Of a stretch of 64,000 nt of DNA, positions 18,041 through 24,850 are shown piece after piece. Both the position numbers and the translations under genes were made by a program. How positions within the stretch are numbered: the stretch's first letter is position 1; each line of letters begins with the position of its first letter. Below the pieces are notes generated by a model that was not told where the DNA came from, did no database searches, and worked only from the letters and a program-made list of their open reading frames with translations. Origin of the DNA: QHCE01 sp038260095 (GTDB lineage: Bacteria > Actinomycetota > Actinomycetes > Mycobacteriales > QHCE01); contig JBBSOC010000004.1 in assembly GCA_038260095.1 (NCBI GenBank), positions 4,465 to 68,464 of the forward strand, in the 5' to 3' direction.

Positions 18041-19377
18041 GCTCTCATTCTGCCCACAATCGCGGTGTCATAGTTCCCCGAAACGAACTCTGAGTTGTCT
18101 AAAAGTTCTGAAAAGAACGCTAGGTTCGATTTTGGCCCGGTCACAGTGAAGTTTCGTACCGCGTCTCGAGCGCGCATGAGTGCTGCGTCCCGATCGGGGG
18201 CATGCACGATCAGCTTGGCCATCAGCGAGTCGTAGTGCGGAGTCACTGTGGTACCGGCCACATATCCGGCGTCGACACGAACACCCTCGCCGCTTGGCTC
18301 CAGCCACTGTGTGATGGCGCCCGGTCCGGGAAGGAAGCGCTTGGGGTCCTCGGCATTAATCCGCAGCTCGATGGCATGTCCGGTGGGCTTAAGCGCATCT
18401 GGGTCAAATCCGGGGGCCTCACCCGCGGCGATTCGCAGCTGCTCGGCAACTAGGTCAATGCCGTAGCGCGCCTCGGTGATGGGGTGTTCCACCTGTAATC
18501 GAGTGTTCATCTCCAGGAACGCGAACTCTCCGGTTTCGGGGTCGAGTAAACATTCCACGGTTCCGGCGTTGCGGTAGCCCACCGCTTCGCCTGCCTGAAT
18601 AGCTGCCTGCTCCATTCGGTGGCGAAGCTCCGGCGTTACCGCGGGTGATGGAGTCTCTTCAACCAGCTTTTGGTTGCGGCGCTGCACTGAGCAGTCGCGC
18701 TCCCCCAAAGCGACGACGCGACCATTGGCAAGGCCAAGGATCTGGATCTCTACGTGTCGCACCCGCGGAAAGTAGCGCTCCAACAACACCGATGAGTCGC
18801 CGAACATGCGGCCGGCAAAAGCGCGAATTTTTTCAAACTGCTCGCTGAGCTCATCAGAGCTGTTGGCTACCGCCATACCCATACCGCCGCCGCCGGCCGA
18901 CGCTTTGATCATGAGCGGAAAACCGATATTTTCAGCCTCGCTACGTGCCTGCTCCACAGTTGCGACTGGGTCTTTGGTTCCGGCCGCCACGGGGACGCCG
19001 GCAGCAGCCACTAAATTTCGGGCGTTGATTTTGTCACCCATGGCCTCTATCGACTCCGCGGGCGGCCCAATCCACACCATACCTGCGTCACGCACGCTCC
19101 GGGCAAAGCCAGCGTTTTCGGAGAGAAAGCCGTAACCGGGATGGATAGCGGAAGCGTTGGTTTTGATAGCGGCCGCGAGTATGGCTGATGCGTTGCGATA
19201 AGAAAGCGCCACGGCGGCCTCGCCTAAGCAGACAGCCTCATCGGCTTCATGCACAAACGGAAGGTCGGCGTCTACGTCGGAGTACACCGCAATGGTGCGA
19301 ACCCCGAGCTGCTTGGCCGTCCGAATGATTCGACGAGCAATCTCTCCCCGGTTGGCGACCAGTACCGATTCCAACAT
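18037..19377 (-). CDS. Biotin carboxylase subunit lacking a biotin carrier domain
   Basis: ATP-dependent carboxylation of biotin. The 446-aa protein covers the N-terminal, ATP-grasp and C-terminal biotin carboxylase domains: HPGYGFLSEN, KASAGGGGMGMA (ATP loop), ERDCSVQRRNQKLVEE and EMNTRLQVEHPITE. It ends at VGRMRA right after the carboxylase fold. Alpha subunits of actinobacterial acyl-CoA carboxylases are usually about 600-660 aa with a C-terminal BCCP domain carrying an AMKM-type biotin site; none is present here or in the next gene. The stop overlaps the HMG-CoA lyase start, so the end is not a sequence-edge artefact. GAGGAAAG precedes the ATG. Confidence 0.92.
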   Translation of the reverse strand: MLESVLVANRGEIARRIIRTAKQLGVRTIAVYSDVDADLPFVHEADEAVCLGEAAVALSYRNASAILAAAIKTNASAIHPGYGFLSENAGFARSVRDAGMVWIGPPAESIEAMGDKINARNLVAAAGVPVAAGTKDPVATVEQARSEAENIGFPLMIKASAGGGGMGMAVANSSDELSEQFEKIRAFAGRMFGDSSVLLERYFPRVRHVEIQILGLANGRVVALGERDCSVQRRNQKLVEETPSPAVTPELRHRMEQAAIQAGEAVGYRNAGTVECLLDPETGEFAFLEMNTRLQVEHPITEARYGIDLVAEQLRIAAGEAPGFDPDALKPTGHAIELRINAEDPKRFLPGPGAITQWLEPSGEGVRVDAGYVAGTTVTPHYDSLMAKLIVHAPDRDAALMRARDAVRNFTVTGPKSNLAFFSELLDNSEFVSGNYDTAIVGRMRA

Positions 19378-19561
19378 GGACTTTCCTCCTCGCAGGTTGT
19401 GAGTACCTGCCTAGCAGCGGATCTGGTACGAAATTTCTGACTTGGATCAGGTTAGCCAGTTACTCACCAGTCGCCACCCAGCTCGCAGCGTGTCATGCGA
19501 CACAGCAGCGCCTACCTCGACTGGCGGCCCAGAGGGCGGCTCGGTCGTTTGTAGTTCAGCG

Positions 19562-20383
19562 TCATGGCAGGAACCTCTGCAGTGCCTGAACAAGAGAATC
19601 CGCCACTTTTTGCCGAAAGCTTGAGTCCTTCATTCGGGCGGCATCCGCGGCGTTGCGCATGTTGCCTGACTCCAGAATCATCGTTGGCACTTTACTGAGG
19701 TTTAATCCCGCCATATCCGTGCGTAGGTTAAGGCCGTCGCGACCAATGTAGTCAGCGGTCTGCATGCCAGTGCCCGCCTGGTATGCGTCGCGCACCGCGA
19801 CGGCCAACTGGTGGGATCGAGCCTTGATAGGACTGTCAAGGCCAGGTTCCAATACATGAAAGCCGCTTCCACCGGCTGGGCCACCGTCGCCATGGATGGA
19901 GATCACGGCAGCAGCTTTAGCTTCGTTGCCGATTGCGGCGCGCTGATTCACGCACGGACCCCATGGGGTATCAGCCGTGACCGTTGTCCTCACTGTGGCA
20001 CCGGCGGCGGTAAGGAGCAACACCAGTCGCTTGGACACATCCCACGTAAAATCAGCTTCCCGATATCCGTCGTTAGTCTGGGTTCCGGTGGTGTCGCAGG
20101 CCTTTTTTGTACCATTACCCGCATCTACCAGCTGCTTTATCTCGTTTGAGTGATCAAAGTTGCCGCGGTTGTGTCCGGGATTAACAACGATAGTTAGCCC
20201 CTTCAGCGGGCTAGCTGCTTTCGTGTGGCTGAGCTCAGTGGTAGCGGCTGCTGAAGCCGAAGGCGGCTTTAGCGAGGGGTTCTTACTGGCGTCGCTTGTG
20301 CTGGCCGGCCCACCGCAAGCAGTCAGGACAAGCGATGCAAACAACATTGCAATCGTGTACCGCATTCCACGCTTACTGTTCAT
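19562..20383 (-). CDS. Lipoprotein N-acetylmuramoyl-L-alanine amidase (Rv3717-like)
   Basis: Zinc amidase that cuts the MurNAc-L-Ala bond of peptidoglycan. The N-terminus (MRYTIAMLFASLVLTACGG) is a signal peptide with a lipobox ending in Cys, so the enzyme is probably lipid-anchored outside the membrane. Amidase_3 motifs: VVNPGHNRGN (zinc His), YREADFTW (Glu ligand), AVISIHGDGG (His) and ILESGNMRN (catalytic Glu). Length is 273 aa. The start overlaps the NUDIX stop by ATGA. The initiator may be the first ATG or the one before RYTIA. Confidence 0.9.
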   Translation of the reverse strand: MNSKRGMRYTIAMLFASLVLTACGGPASTSDASKNPSLKPPSASAAATTELSHTKAASPLKGLTIVVNPGHNRGNFDHSNEIKQLVDAGNGTKKACDTTGTQTNDGYREADFTWDVSKRLVLLLTAAGATVRTTVTADTPWGPCVNQRAAIGNEAKAAAVISIHGDGGPAGGSGFHVLEPGLDSPIKARSHQLAVAVRDAYQAGTGMQTADYIGRDGLNLRTDMAGLNLSKVPTMILESGNMRNAADAARMKDSSFRQKVADSLVQALQRFLP

Positions 20384-20985
20384 TTCGGCTTCTTAATACG
20401 TCGCCCCTTGCACGTCACGATTCCTCGCGCCAGTGCTATCCCCACAGCGGCGAGAGTGAAGCCGTCGGTGATCTGACCCGCTGCCACCTCGTCAAGCAGC
20501 TGCCGCCAGCTAAGCCACCGCACCGCGGAAACTTCACGCAAGTCCAGCGGCAAGGTCGGCGTATCGGAATAGTGGGCAAGGAACACACTTACGCTGGTCG
20601 CCAAGATCCCCGAGTTAGGAGTCATTGTGGTTAGCAAGTCAAGCTGCCCAGGGTGGGCTCCGAGTTCCTCGACAAGTTCGGCGCGGGCGGATTGCGCCGG
20701 GTCGCAGTCTTGACCGAAACCGCGCGGAATCCCCCACTCCCAGCATTGCAGTGTGTAACGGTACGTACGCACCAAGGCGACCTGCTCCCCGCATACGGCA
20801 AGCATGGCTACGCCTGGACGGCCTTCCGCCTCAACCACCCGCACATAGTGGCCGGACTGACCGTCGGAGAATCGCACGTCGTCGTCGAAGACGGTGACGA
20901 ACGCGTTCTGATACACCTTCTGCTCGGCGGTTCGGACTATCCCAGCTTCACGACGCTCGATGGAGCCGGTGCTATCGCTACTCAT
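20380..20985 (-). CDS. NUDIX hydrolase, ADP-ribose pyrophosphatase-like, degenerate box
   Basis: From ATG 20985 the product is 201 aa. The NUDIX fold is recognisable (VRTYRYTLQCWEWGIPRGF...ARAELVEELGAHPGQLDLL). The NUDIX box keeps the E-L-x-E-E-x-G core, but its arginine is replaced (AELVEELG) and the spacing before it is unusual, so activity is uncertain. The PNSGILATSVSVFLA segment resembles ADP-ribose or GDP-mannose pyrophosphatases. ATGA overlaps at both ends put it in the middle of a three-gene operon with the unknown protein and the amidase. Confidence 0.8.
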   Translation of the reverse strand: MSSDSTGSIERREAGIVRTAEQKVYQNAFVTVFDDDVRFSDGQSGHYVRVVEAEGRPGVAMLAVCGEQVALVRTYRYTLQCWEWGIPRGFGQDCDPAQSARAELVEELGAHPGQLDLLTTMTPNSGILATSVSVFLAHYSDTPTLPLDLREVSAVRWLSWRQLLDEVAAGQITDGFTLAAVGIALARGIVTCKGRRIKKPK

Positions 20986-22295
20986 CGTTGAATCATCCCT
21001 CGTATCGACGCCGTTCCGCTGGTCACAGTGGCCTCCCATTGCGCTGCCGCTTTGCCGCGAGTTTTTTCGCCCCACTTAGCTTGCCACCGACCTACGACCG
21101 GGTGGGCGGCAAATAAAGAGAGTATTCCAGCCACACCCGCCCCGATAGCCGCACCAAAACCGCCTCCGATGGAGTCACCTAATCCGCCTGCGGCGATACC
21201 CACCATGATGCTGACAATCGCATGTGGAAGCGCGACCTTGAGCGCTAAACCGGCACGTTTATCCACCTCAGTTCTGCCAACAAAACTTTGGTGTTCGCCC
21301 AAGATGTAGCCCAGCCGGCGCTGCGGATTGGCCATGTGATCGAAATCCGGTAATAGCTCCGCCAGCTTGTCCCAGGTTAACCAGGCATAGCGGCGAGGGT
21401 CCTGGGCGAGCGCGCTGAGTTGACTAGCACGCGAAGTGTTTTCCTGAGTGGCGGCAAGCGCTTGTGCAACCTCGTCTGTAGGGCAGAGTGTGAATGCCCC
21501 AGTTGCGCCTAGTGAGTCGGCCACCACACTGTTGTAAGCACCGTCGATGATCCCTCGAACATTCATCATCGACAAGCTGTCGGAGCCGATATGCTCGTCA
21601 AGCAGTGTGTACCAGGCCGACCTTCGGTTCATCTGCTCGCTCGGCACCGCATGCGCTATTTCCATCAAGAACTTCGCAAATCTGGCCGTCCGCCGGTCAT
21701 GCAGGGCAAGCGCCGCTAATCCGGCATAAACCCGAGATGCCAGTCCAGATCCCGGCGCCGGCGGAGTTCGTTCGATAGCCGAGCTCTGCCGTAGACTCAC
21801 ATTGAGCTCGATAAGTCCCTCCAGCCGGGCTACAAGTCGCTTGTCATCCAGCTCGGTGACATTGTCGGGGTTATGGTCCAGTATATCCAGCACCTGAGCC
21901 CGTAATCGCTGATCGGCCAGCTCCGGCCAGGCCGACAGCACGAACCCTGGCTGGGCTAGCGCAGAGCAGAACGCGTTGAGGAGCGTGAACCGCTCGGAGT
22001 GCTGGGTTCGCTGCCGAAGCGCCGGCGTATCGAGAATTCTGACTTGGATCCGGTTATTCCGAACAAGACGAAGTAGAGCGCGACAGGCGGGTGACGGCTG
22101 AGCGAGCTGGGCCAGGAGTAGCGCGTTATCGAATGCCTGCGTCTGCGACAGCAATGGAGTGGCTCCGCCGATGAGCATGTCCAGCATCACCACGCCGGTG
22201 GCGCTCACCGCTCGCGCGGCATACAGCTCTGGAGAGACATCTTTACTGAAGTACACCGTGTCCAGAGCGCTGTAATAGTGCAGCTTGCTTGTCAC
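20982..22295 (-). CDS. Unknown 437-aa protein with C-terminal membrane region
   Basis: I do not recognise the family. Residues 1-335 are predicted soluble and mixed alpha, with no catalytic motif I can name. A Gly/Ala-rich hydrophobic region follows at about 353-390 (ALPHAIVSIMVGIAAGGLGDSIGGGFG...), then a basic tail. Such a C-terminal segment could insert in or sit on the membrane. The gene is first in an operon with NUDIX and amidase genes, joined by a 4-bp overlap. The strong gene-gene coupling argues for a shared task, though none can be named from sequence. Confidence 0.75.
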   Translation of the reverse strand: MTSKLHYYSALDTVYFSKDVSPELYAARAVSATGVVMLDMLIGGATPLLSQTQAFDNALLLAQLAQPSPACRALLRLVRNNRIQVRILDTPALRQRTQHSERFTLLNAFCSALAQPGFVLSAWPELADQRLRAQVLDILDHNPDNVTELDDKRLVARLEGLIELNVSLRQSSAIERTPPAPGSGLASRVYAGLAALALHDRRTARFAKFLMEIAHAVPSEQMNRRSAWYTLLDEHIGSDSLSMMNVRGIIDGAYNSVVADSLGATGAFTLCPTDEVAQALAATQENTSRASQLSALAQDPRRYAWLTWDKLAELLPDFDHMANPQRRLGYILGEHQSFVGRTEVDKRAGLALKVALPHAIVSIMVGIAAGGLGDSIGGGFGAAIGAGVAGILSLFAAHPVVGRWQAKWGEKTRGKAAAQWEATVTSGTASIRGMIQR

Positions 22296-22419
22296 TCACA
22301 GCTCCTAGCTCCGGTACAAGTCAAGGCATTTTATTTTCCGGCGAGGCCGAGAGGCTGCGCAACCCACTGGTGAGCGTAGTTAAACCCATCGCCACCGCCC
22401 GATTGCCTAAGGAGAATGT

Positions 22420-22618
22420 CTACTGACCAGCGTAGACAACTATCCGCCGGGTAGCGTAAATATCGTCAGAGCCATACCAGAAACCTTTAGAGACGGCTGG
22501 GGCGGCAGAACGTTTGATTTCAATTGCCCACCGTTGAGTAGAGCTGATTTCAAGGACTAGATCGATCTCTGCGCCCGTGGCGGTTCGATAAAACCAAGCT
22601 TGTGAACCAGGGCCGAAT
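22420..22618 (-). pseudogene. Remnant of an AAA ATPase-type DUF4143 protein (C-terminal piece)
   Basis: The minus strand reads WFYRTATGAEIDLVLE, then RWAIEIKRSAAPAVSKGF and RRIVVYAGQ before TAG at 22420-22422. This matches the restriction-endonuclease-like C-terminal domain of DUF4143 ATP-binding proteins. The frame has no ATG upstream and is closed by a TAA about 40 codons upstream, so the ATPase core is gone. It also ends earlier than the family does. It abuts the DUF6247 gene, so the two probably represent erosion at a former insertion. Confidence 0.7.
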
Positions 22619-22622
22619 ACAC

Positions 22623-22934
22623 CTACAAGCCCAACTTCGCCTTCGTTTCCTGCCAGGGCTCGGTAGCGATATCGCCACCCATAATGAGGTGATTAGCGTG
22701 CTCTAACATTTGGCGGTGAGCATGAGGATCACGCTGAGTCGTCAACGCTACACGTTGCCAGCGTTTCAGCATCTCCTGTAATCCGCTTAGGTCCATGGTT
22801 TCAGCCGTTTCGGCCAGCACAGTACGGTACTCGCGATCGAAGTCACCAATTTCTTCACCAATCAGGGCTGCACGAATCTCGCTAGGCGTTGCGCCCAGCG
22901 GGCTCGCAGATATAGGTGCAACAGGAGAAGCCAT
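22623..22934 (-). CDS. DUF6247-like small protein, possible orphan antitoxin
   Basis: From ATG 22934 the product is about 103 aa. It has ATPSEIRAALIGEEIGDFDREYR then ETMDLSGLQEMLKRWQRVA and a helical C-terminus, the pattern of DUF6247 proteins, which are often paired with a RelE/ParE-like toxin. No toxin follows here; the next downstream sequence is the DUF4143 remnant. Earlier in-frame ATGs would add a hydrophobic, non-homologous stretch. Antitoxin role is inference from family context. No clear ribosome binding site. Confidence 0.6.
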   Translation of the reverse strand: MASPVAPISASPLGATPSEIRAALIGEEIGDFDREYRTVLAETAETMDLSGLQEMLKRWQRVALTTQRDPHAHRQMLEHANHLIMGGDIATEPWQETKAKLGL

Positions 22935-23117
22935 ACCAACACCATAACCGAAGCGGCATCGTTGGAGGCATGCTGCGACCGCAACTGTGGTGAATAGCTG
23001 TAAGAATCGAAGTGCTTTGGCTGGTAGCGGGCCACTGTTGCCAAGGCGGGGTTCCACTCCTGAGCCTCAGTCGGCATGGCGGCCGGCTGGCTTGATGAAG
23101 TGGAGGATCATCGCGGG

Positions 23118-23405
23118 ATGGGCGAATACTTGATTCGAACGCAAGCAACCCACGAGTGGCCGGCCGTCCACCGAAATCGGATGCCTGTCGTGCTGACACC
23201 GTCCGGCTACGATTGCGCGGCGGTTAGTGGCTGGGGCGACTTCCGTTTGCAGTGCGGTGCCGCGCAGGTCACCTTCTCCGGTGAGGAAGCCGGGTGGCAC
23301 GTTGTCGTTGAGGGTGAGCTGGCAGACACACAAAGATTCATGGCGCAGGTCACGAGTCAAGTGACACAAGAATCAGGCGAGGCGTGCGAGTGGTTACCGC
23401 TCTGA
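23118..23405 (+). CDS. Hypothetical protein, 95 aa
   Basis: No characterised family recognised. Starts at ATG 23118 with GGAGG 12 nt upstream: MGEYLIRTQATHEWPAVHR, then VVLTPSGYDCAAVSGWGDFRL, VVVEGELADTQRF and a C-terminal EACEWLPL. It reads as a small mixed alpha/beta fold with no membrane segment. I rate it as a real gene because codon pattern and ribosome site fit better than the overlapping minus-strand frames. It lies beside tRNA-Ala on the opposite strand. Confidence 0.6.
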   Translation: MGEYLIRTQATHEWPAVHRNRMPVVLTPSGYDCAAVSGWGDFRLQCGAAQVTFSGEEAGWHVVVEGELADTQRFMAQVTSQVTQESGEACEWLPL

Positions 23406-23432
23406 TGACGTGAGGCGTGGTGGGGCTGAGGG

Positions 23433-23508
23433 TGGTGGAGACGAGGGGAATCGAACCCCTAACCCCTGCCTTGCAAAGGCAGTGCTCTGCCAATTGAGCT
23501 ACGTCCCC
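23433..23508 (-). tRNA. tRNA-Ala (anticodon TGC)
   Basis: Minus strand: acceptor GGGGACG pairs with CGTCTCC (one G-T), discriminator A, encoded CCA. Anticodon stem TGCCT/AGGCA with loop TTTGCAA gives TGC. T-arm AGGGG-TTCGATT-CCCCT. Length 76 nt. Standard neighbour of tRNA-Ile downstream of gyrA in this order. Confidence 0.97.
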
Positions 23509-23577
23509 GGGTGCGGAGCTTGCCAGCCGAATACTGGAGCTAGCTACCAGCCAAGATTATACCGGCGTCCGAAGTAG

Positions 23578-23697
23578 CTAAGGGGCATTTGTCGCTTCTT
23601 GCCAAAGTTCTCGCTCTTCACGAGCCACCCGAAGCTTTTTGAACACCAACAACGCAATTGTGGATACAGCCGCAACTAACACTATTCGCTTGAACAC
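23578..23697 (-). CDS. DLW-39 family small membrane protein (39 aa)
   Basis: The minus strand from GTG at 23695-23697 reads MFKRIVLVAAVSTIALLVFK, then a basic KKLRVAREERELWQEATNAP and TAG. Exactly 39 residues, one N-terminal helix, and the LW-EAT motif near the end are the features that define DLW-39 proteins. They are usually encoded just downstream of gyrA and DUF3566 in actinobacteria, which is the case here. The gene lies between tRNA-Ile and tRNA-Ala on the same strand. Function is unknown. Confidence 0.8.
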   Translation of the reverse strand: MFKRIVLVAAVSTIALLVFKKLRVAREERELWQEATNAP

Positions 23698-23728
23698 GCA
23701 GCGCCGCCTTCCTTGTAAAGTCTTACAA

Positions 23729-23756
23729 GCCCTAACCACCTATTGCTGGTTAGGGC
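23729..23756. terminator. Hairpin between DLW-39 gene and tRNA-Ile
   Basis: A 10-bp perfect stem: GCCCTAACCA at 23729-23738 pairs with TGGTTAGGGC at 23747-23756, with an 8-nt loop. A second small hairpin (CTTGTAA/TTACAAG) is directly adjacent. No T-run on either side, so it may be a terminator, a processing signal or an attenuation site. Confidence 0.55.
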
Positions 23757-23887
23757 AACCGGGCTCCGTCGGGCCGACCGAAGCCCGCACCGCCGGGTCT
23801 GGGGGCTCGGTCCCCAGAAGAAATGACGAGCAGTAACAAGCAAGGCGGGTTCGCGCTTATGGCGAACAAGGCTCACCCCCGAACTCG

Positions 23888-23961
23888 TGGGGCTAGCTGG
23901 AATCGAACCAGCGACCTCATCGTTATCAGCGATGCGCTCTAACCGACTGAGCTATAGCCCC
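23888..23961 (-). tRNA. tRNA-Ile (anticodon GAT)
   Basis: Minus strand: acceptor GGGGCTA pairs with TAGCCCC, discriminator A, CCA not encoded. Anticodon stem CATCG/CGATG, loop CTGATAA, anticodon GAT. T-arm GCTGG-TTCGATT-CCAGC. Length 74 nt. It lies directly downstream of the DUF3566 gene. Confidence 0.97.
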
Positions 23962-23995
23962 GGGTGCGGGGCATAGATTACCCCACCGGTCGCGG

Positions 23996-24850
23996 CTATT
24001 CGCGCTCGGCCAGTGTTAGCTCGATTCCACCGGCTAAGTCCGCACAGACGTTATAGATGAACGCACCCAGTGTGGCCATCGCAGTGAATAAAACCATGTT
24101 CACCGCTCCCAATAGCGCCGATCCACCAATCACTAACTTCGCGTCAATCGCGAACGTGGATGAACCTGCGTTTTGCTCGCCGCTACTGGTTAACGAGGTA
24201 ATCGTCTCATTCAGGCTGTCGAAAACACCCATAGCGTCGAGCACAGTGTACAAGATCACTGAAGCCACAATTCCCATGACGAAAAGCACAAACGCCACAG
24301 CGAAAGATAGCCTCATCATCGACCACGGGTCGACCTTCTTCAACTGTAGCCGCGCGCGTCGCGGACCCCGGCCCGCAGCCGAAGCCACTGCTTCCCGAGC
24401 CTTATTCACAGCCTCACTGAATTGAAATTTCTCCGAAGTAGCTGACGCGTGTAGAGCAGAGTGTGAGCCTGGCCCGGTCGGCACGCTAAGCGGTTCAGGA
24501 ACCTGCCGCGGTTGCGGTTCGGCTCCAGCGGCAGCCCGCTCCGCTGGAAAGTTGGGCGCGGATGCCATGCCATTGGAGCCATTGGACATCGGCTGCGGTG
24601 ATGTTGGAGACCCAGGGCCGCGTCCAACAGTGCCCGGTGAGGGTAGCGGTACAGGTGGCCACGCTGGAGTAGGAGCTGCCACTGACGACACAGCGACCCG
24701 TGAGTTGGCCATCACCGACGTCTCTTCACCCGACGACGTCTCTTCACGCAGCATGGAGGAAGGAGAATCAGCTAGCTCCGAATCCACCGCCGCCGAAGCT
24801 GTGTTCGGATCACGCTGAGTGCGATCGGCGCTGCTCGTAGCGTCGCTCAT
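23996..24850 (-). CDS. DUF3566 membrane protein
   Basis: Conserved actinobacterial partner gene of gyrA (Rv0007 position). The 284-aa product has a long low-complexity Ser/Pro/Ala N-terminal part (residues 1-165), then RRARLQLKKVDPWSMMRLSFAV with a first helix at about 185-207, and a second helix near 245-270 ending in LTLAERE. The KVDPWS--K/RLS motif before the helix is the family mark. It starts immediately after the gyrA stop, so it is co-transcribed. Role not established; links to cell shape have been suggested for relatives. Confidence 0.9.
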   Translation of the reverse strand: MSDATSSADRTQRDPNTASAAVDSELADSPSSMLREETSSGEETSVMANSRVAVSSVAAPTPAWPPVPLPSPGTVGRGPGSPTSPQPMSNGSNGMASAPNFPAERAAAGAEPQPRQVPEPLSVPTGPGSHSALHASATSEKFQFSEAVNKAREAVASAAGRGPRRARLQLKKVDPWSMMRLSFAVAFVLFVMGIVASVILYTVLDAMGVFDSLNETITSLTSSGEQNAGSSTFAIDAKLVIGGSALLGAVNMVLFTAMATLGAFIYNVCADLAGGIELTLAERE

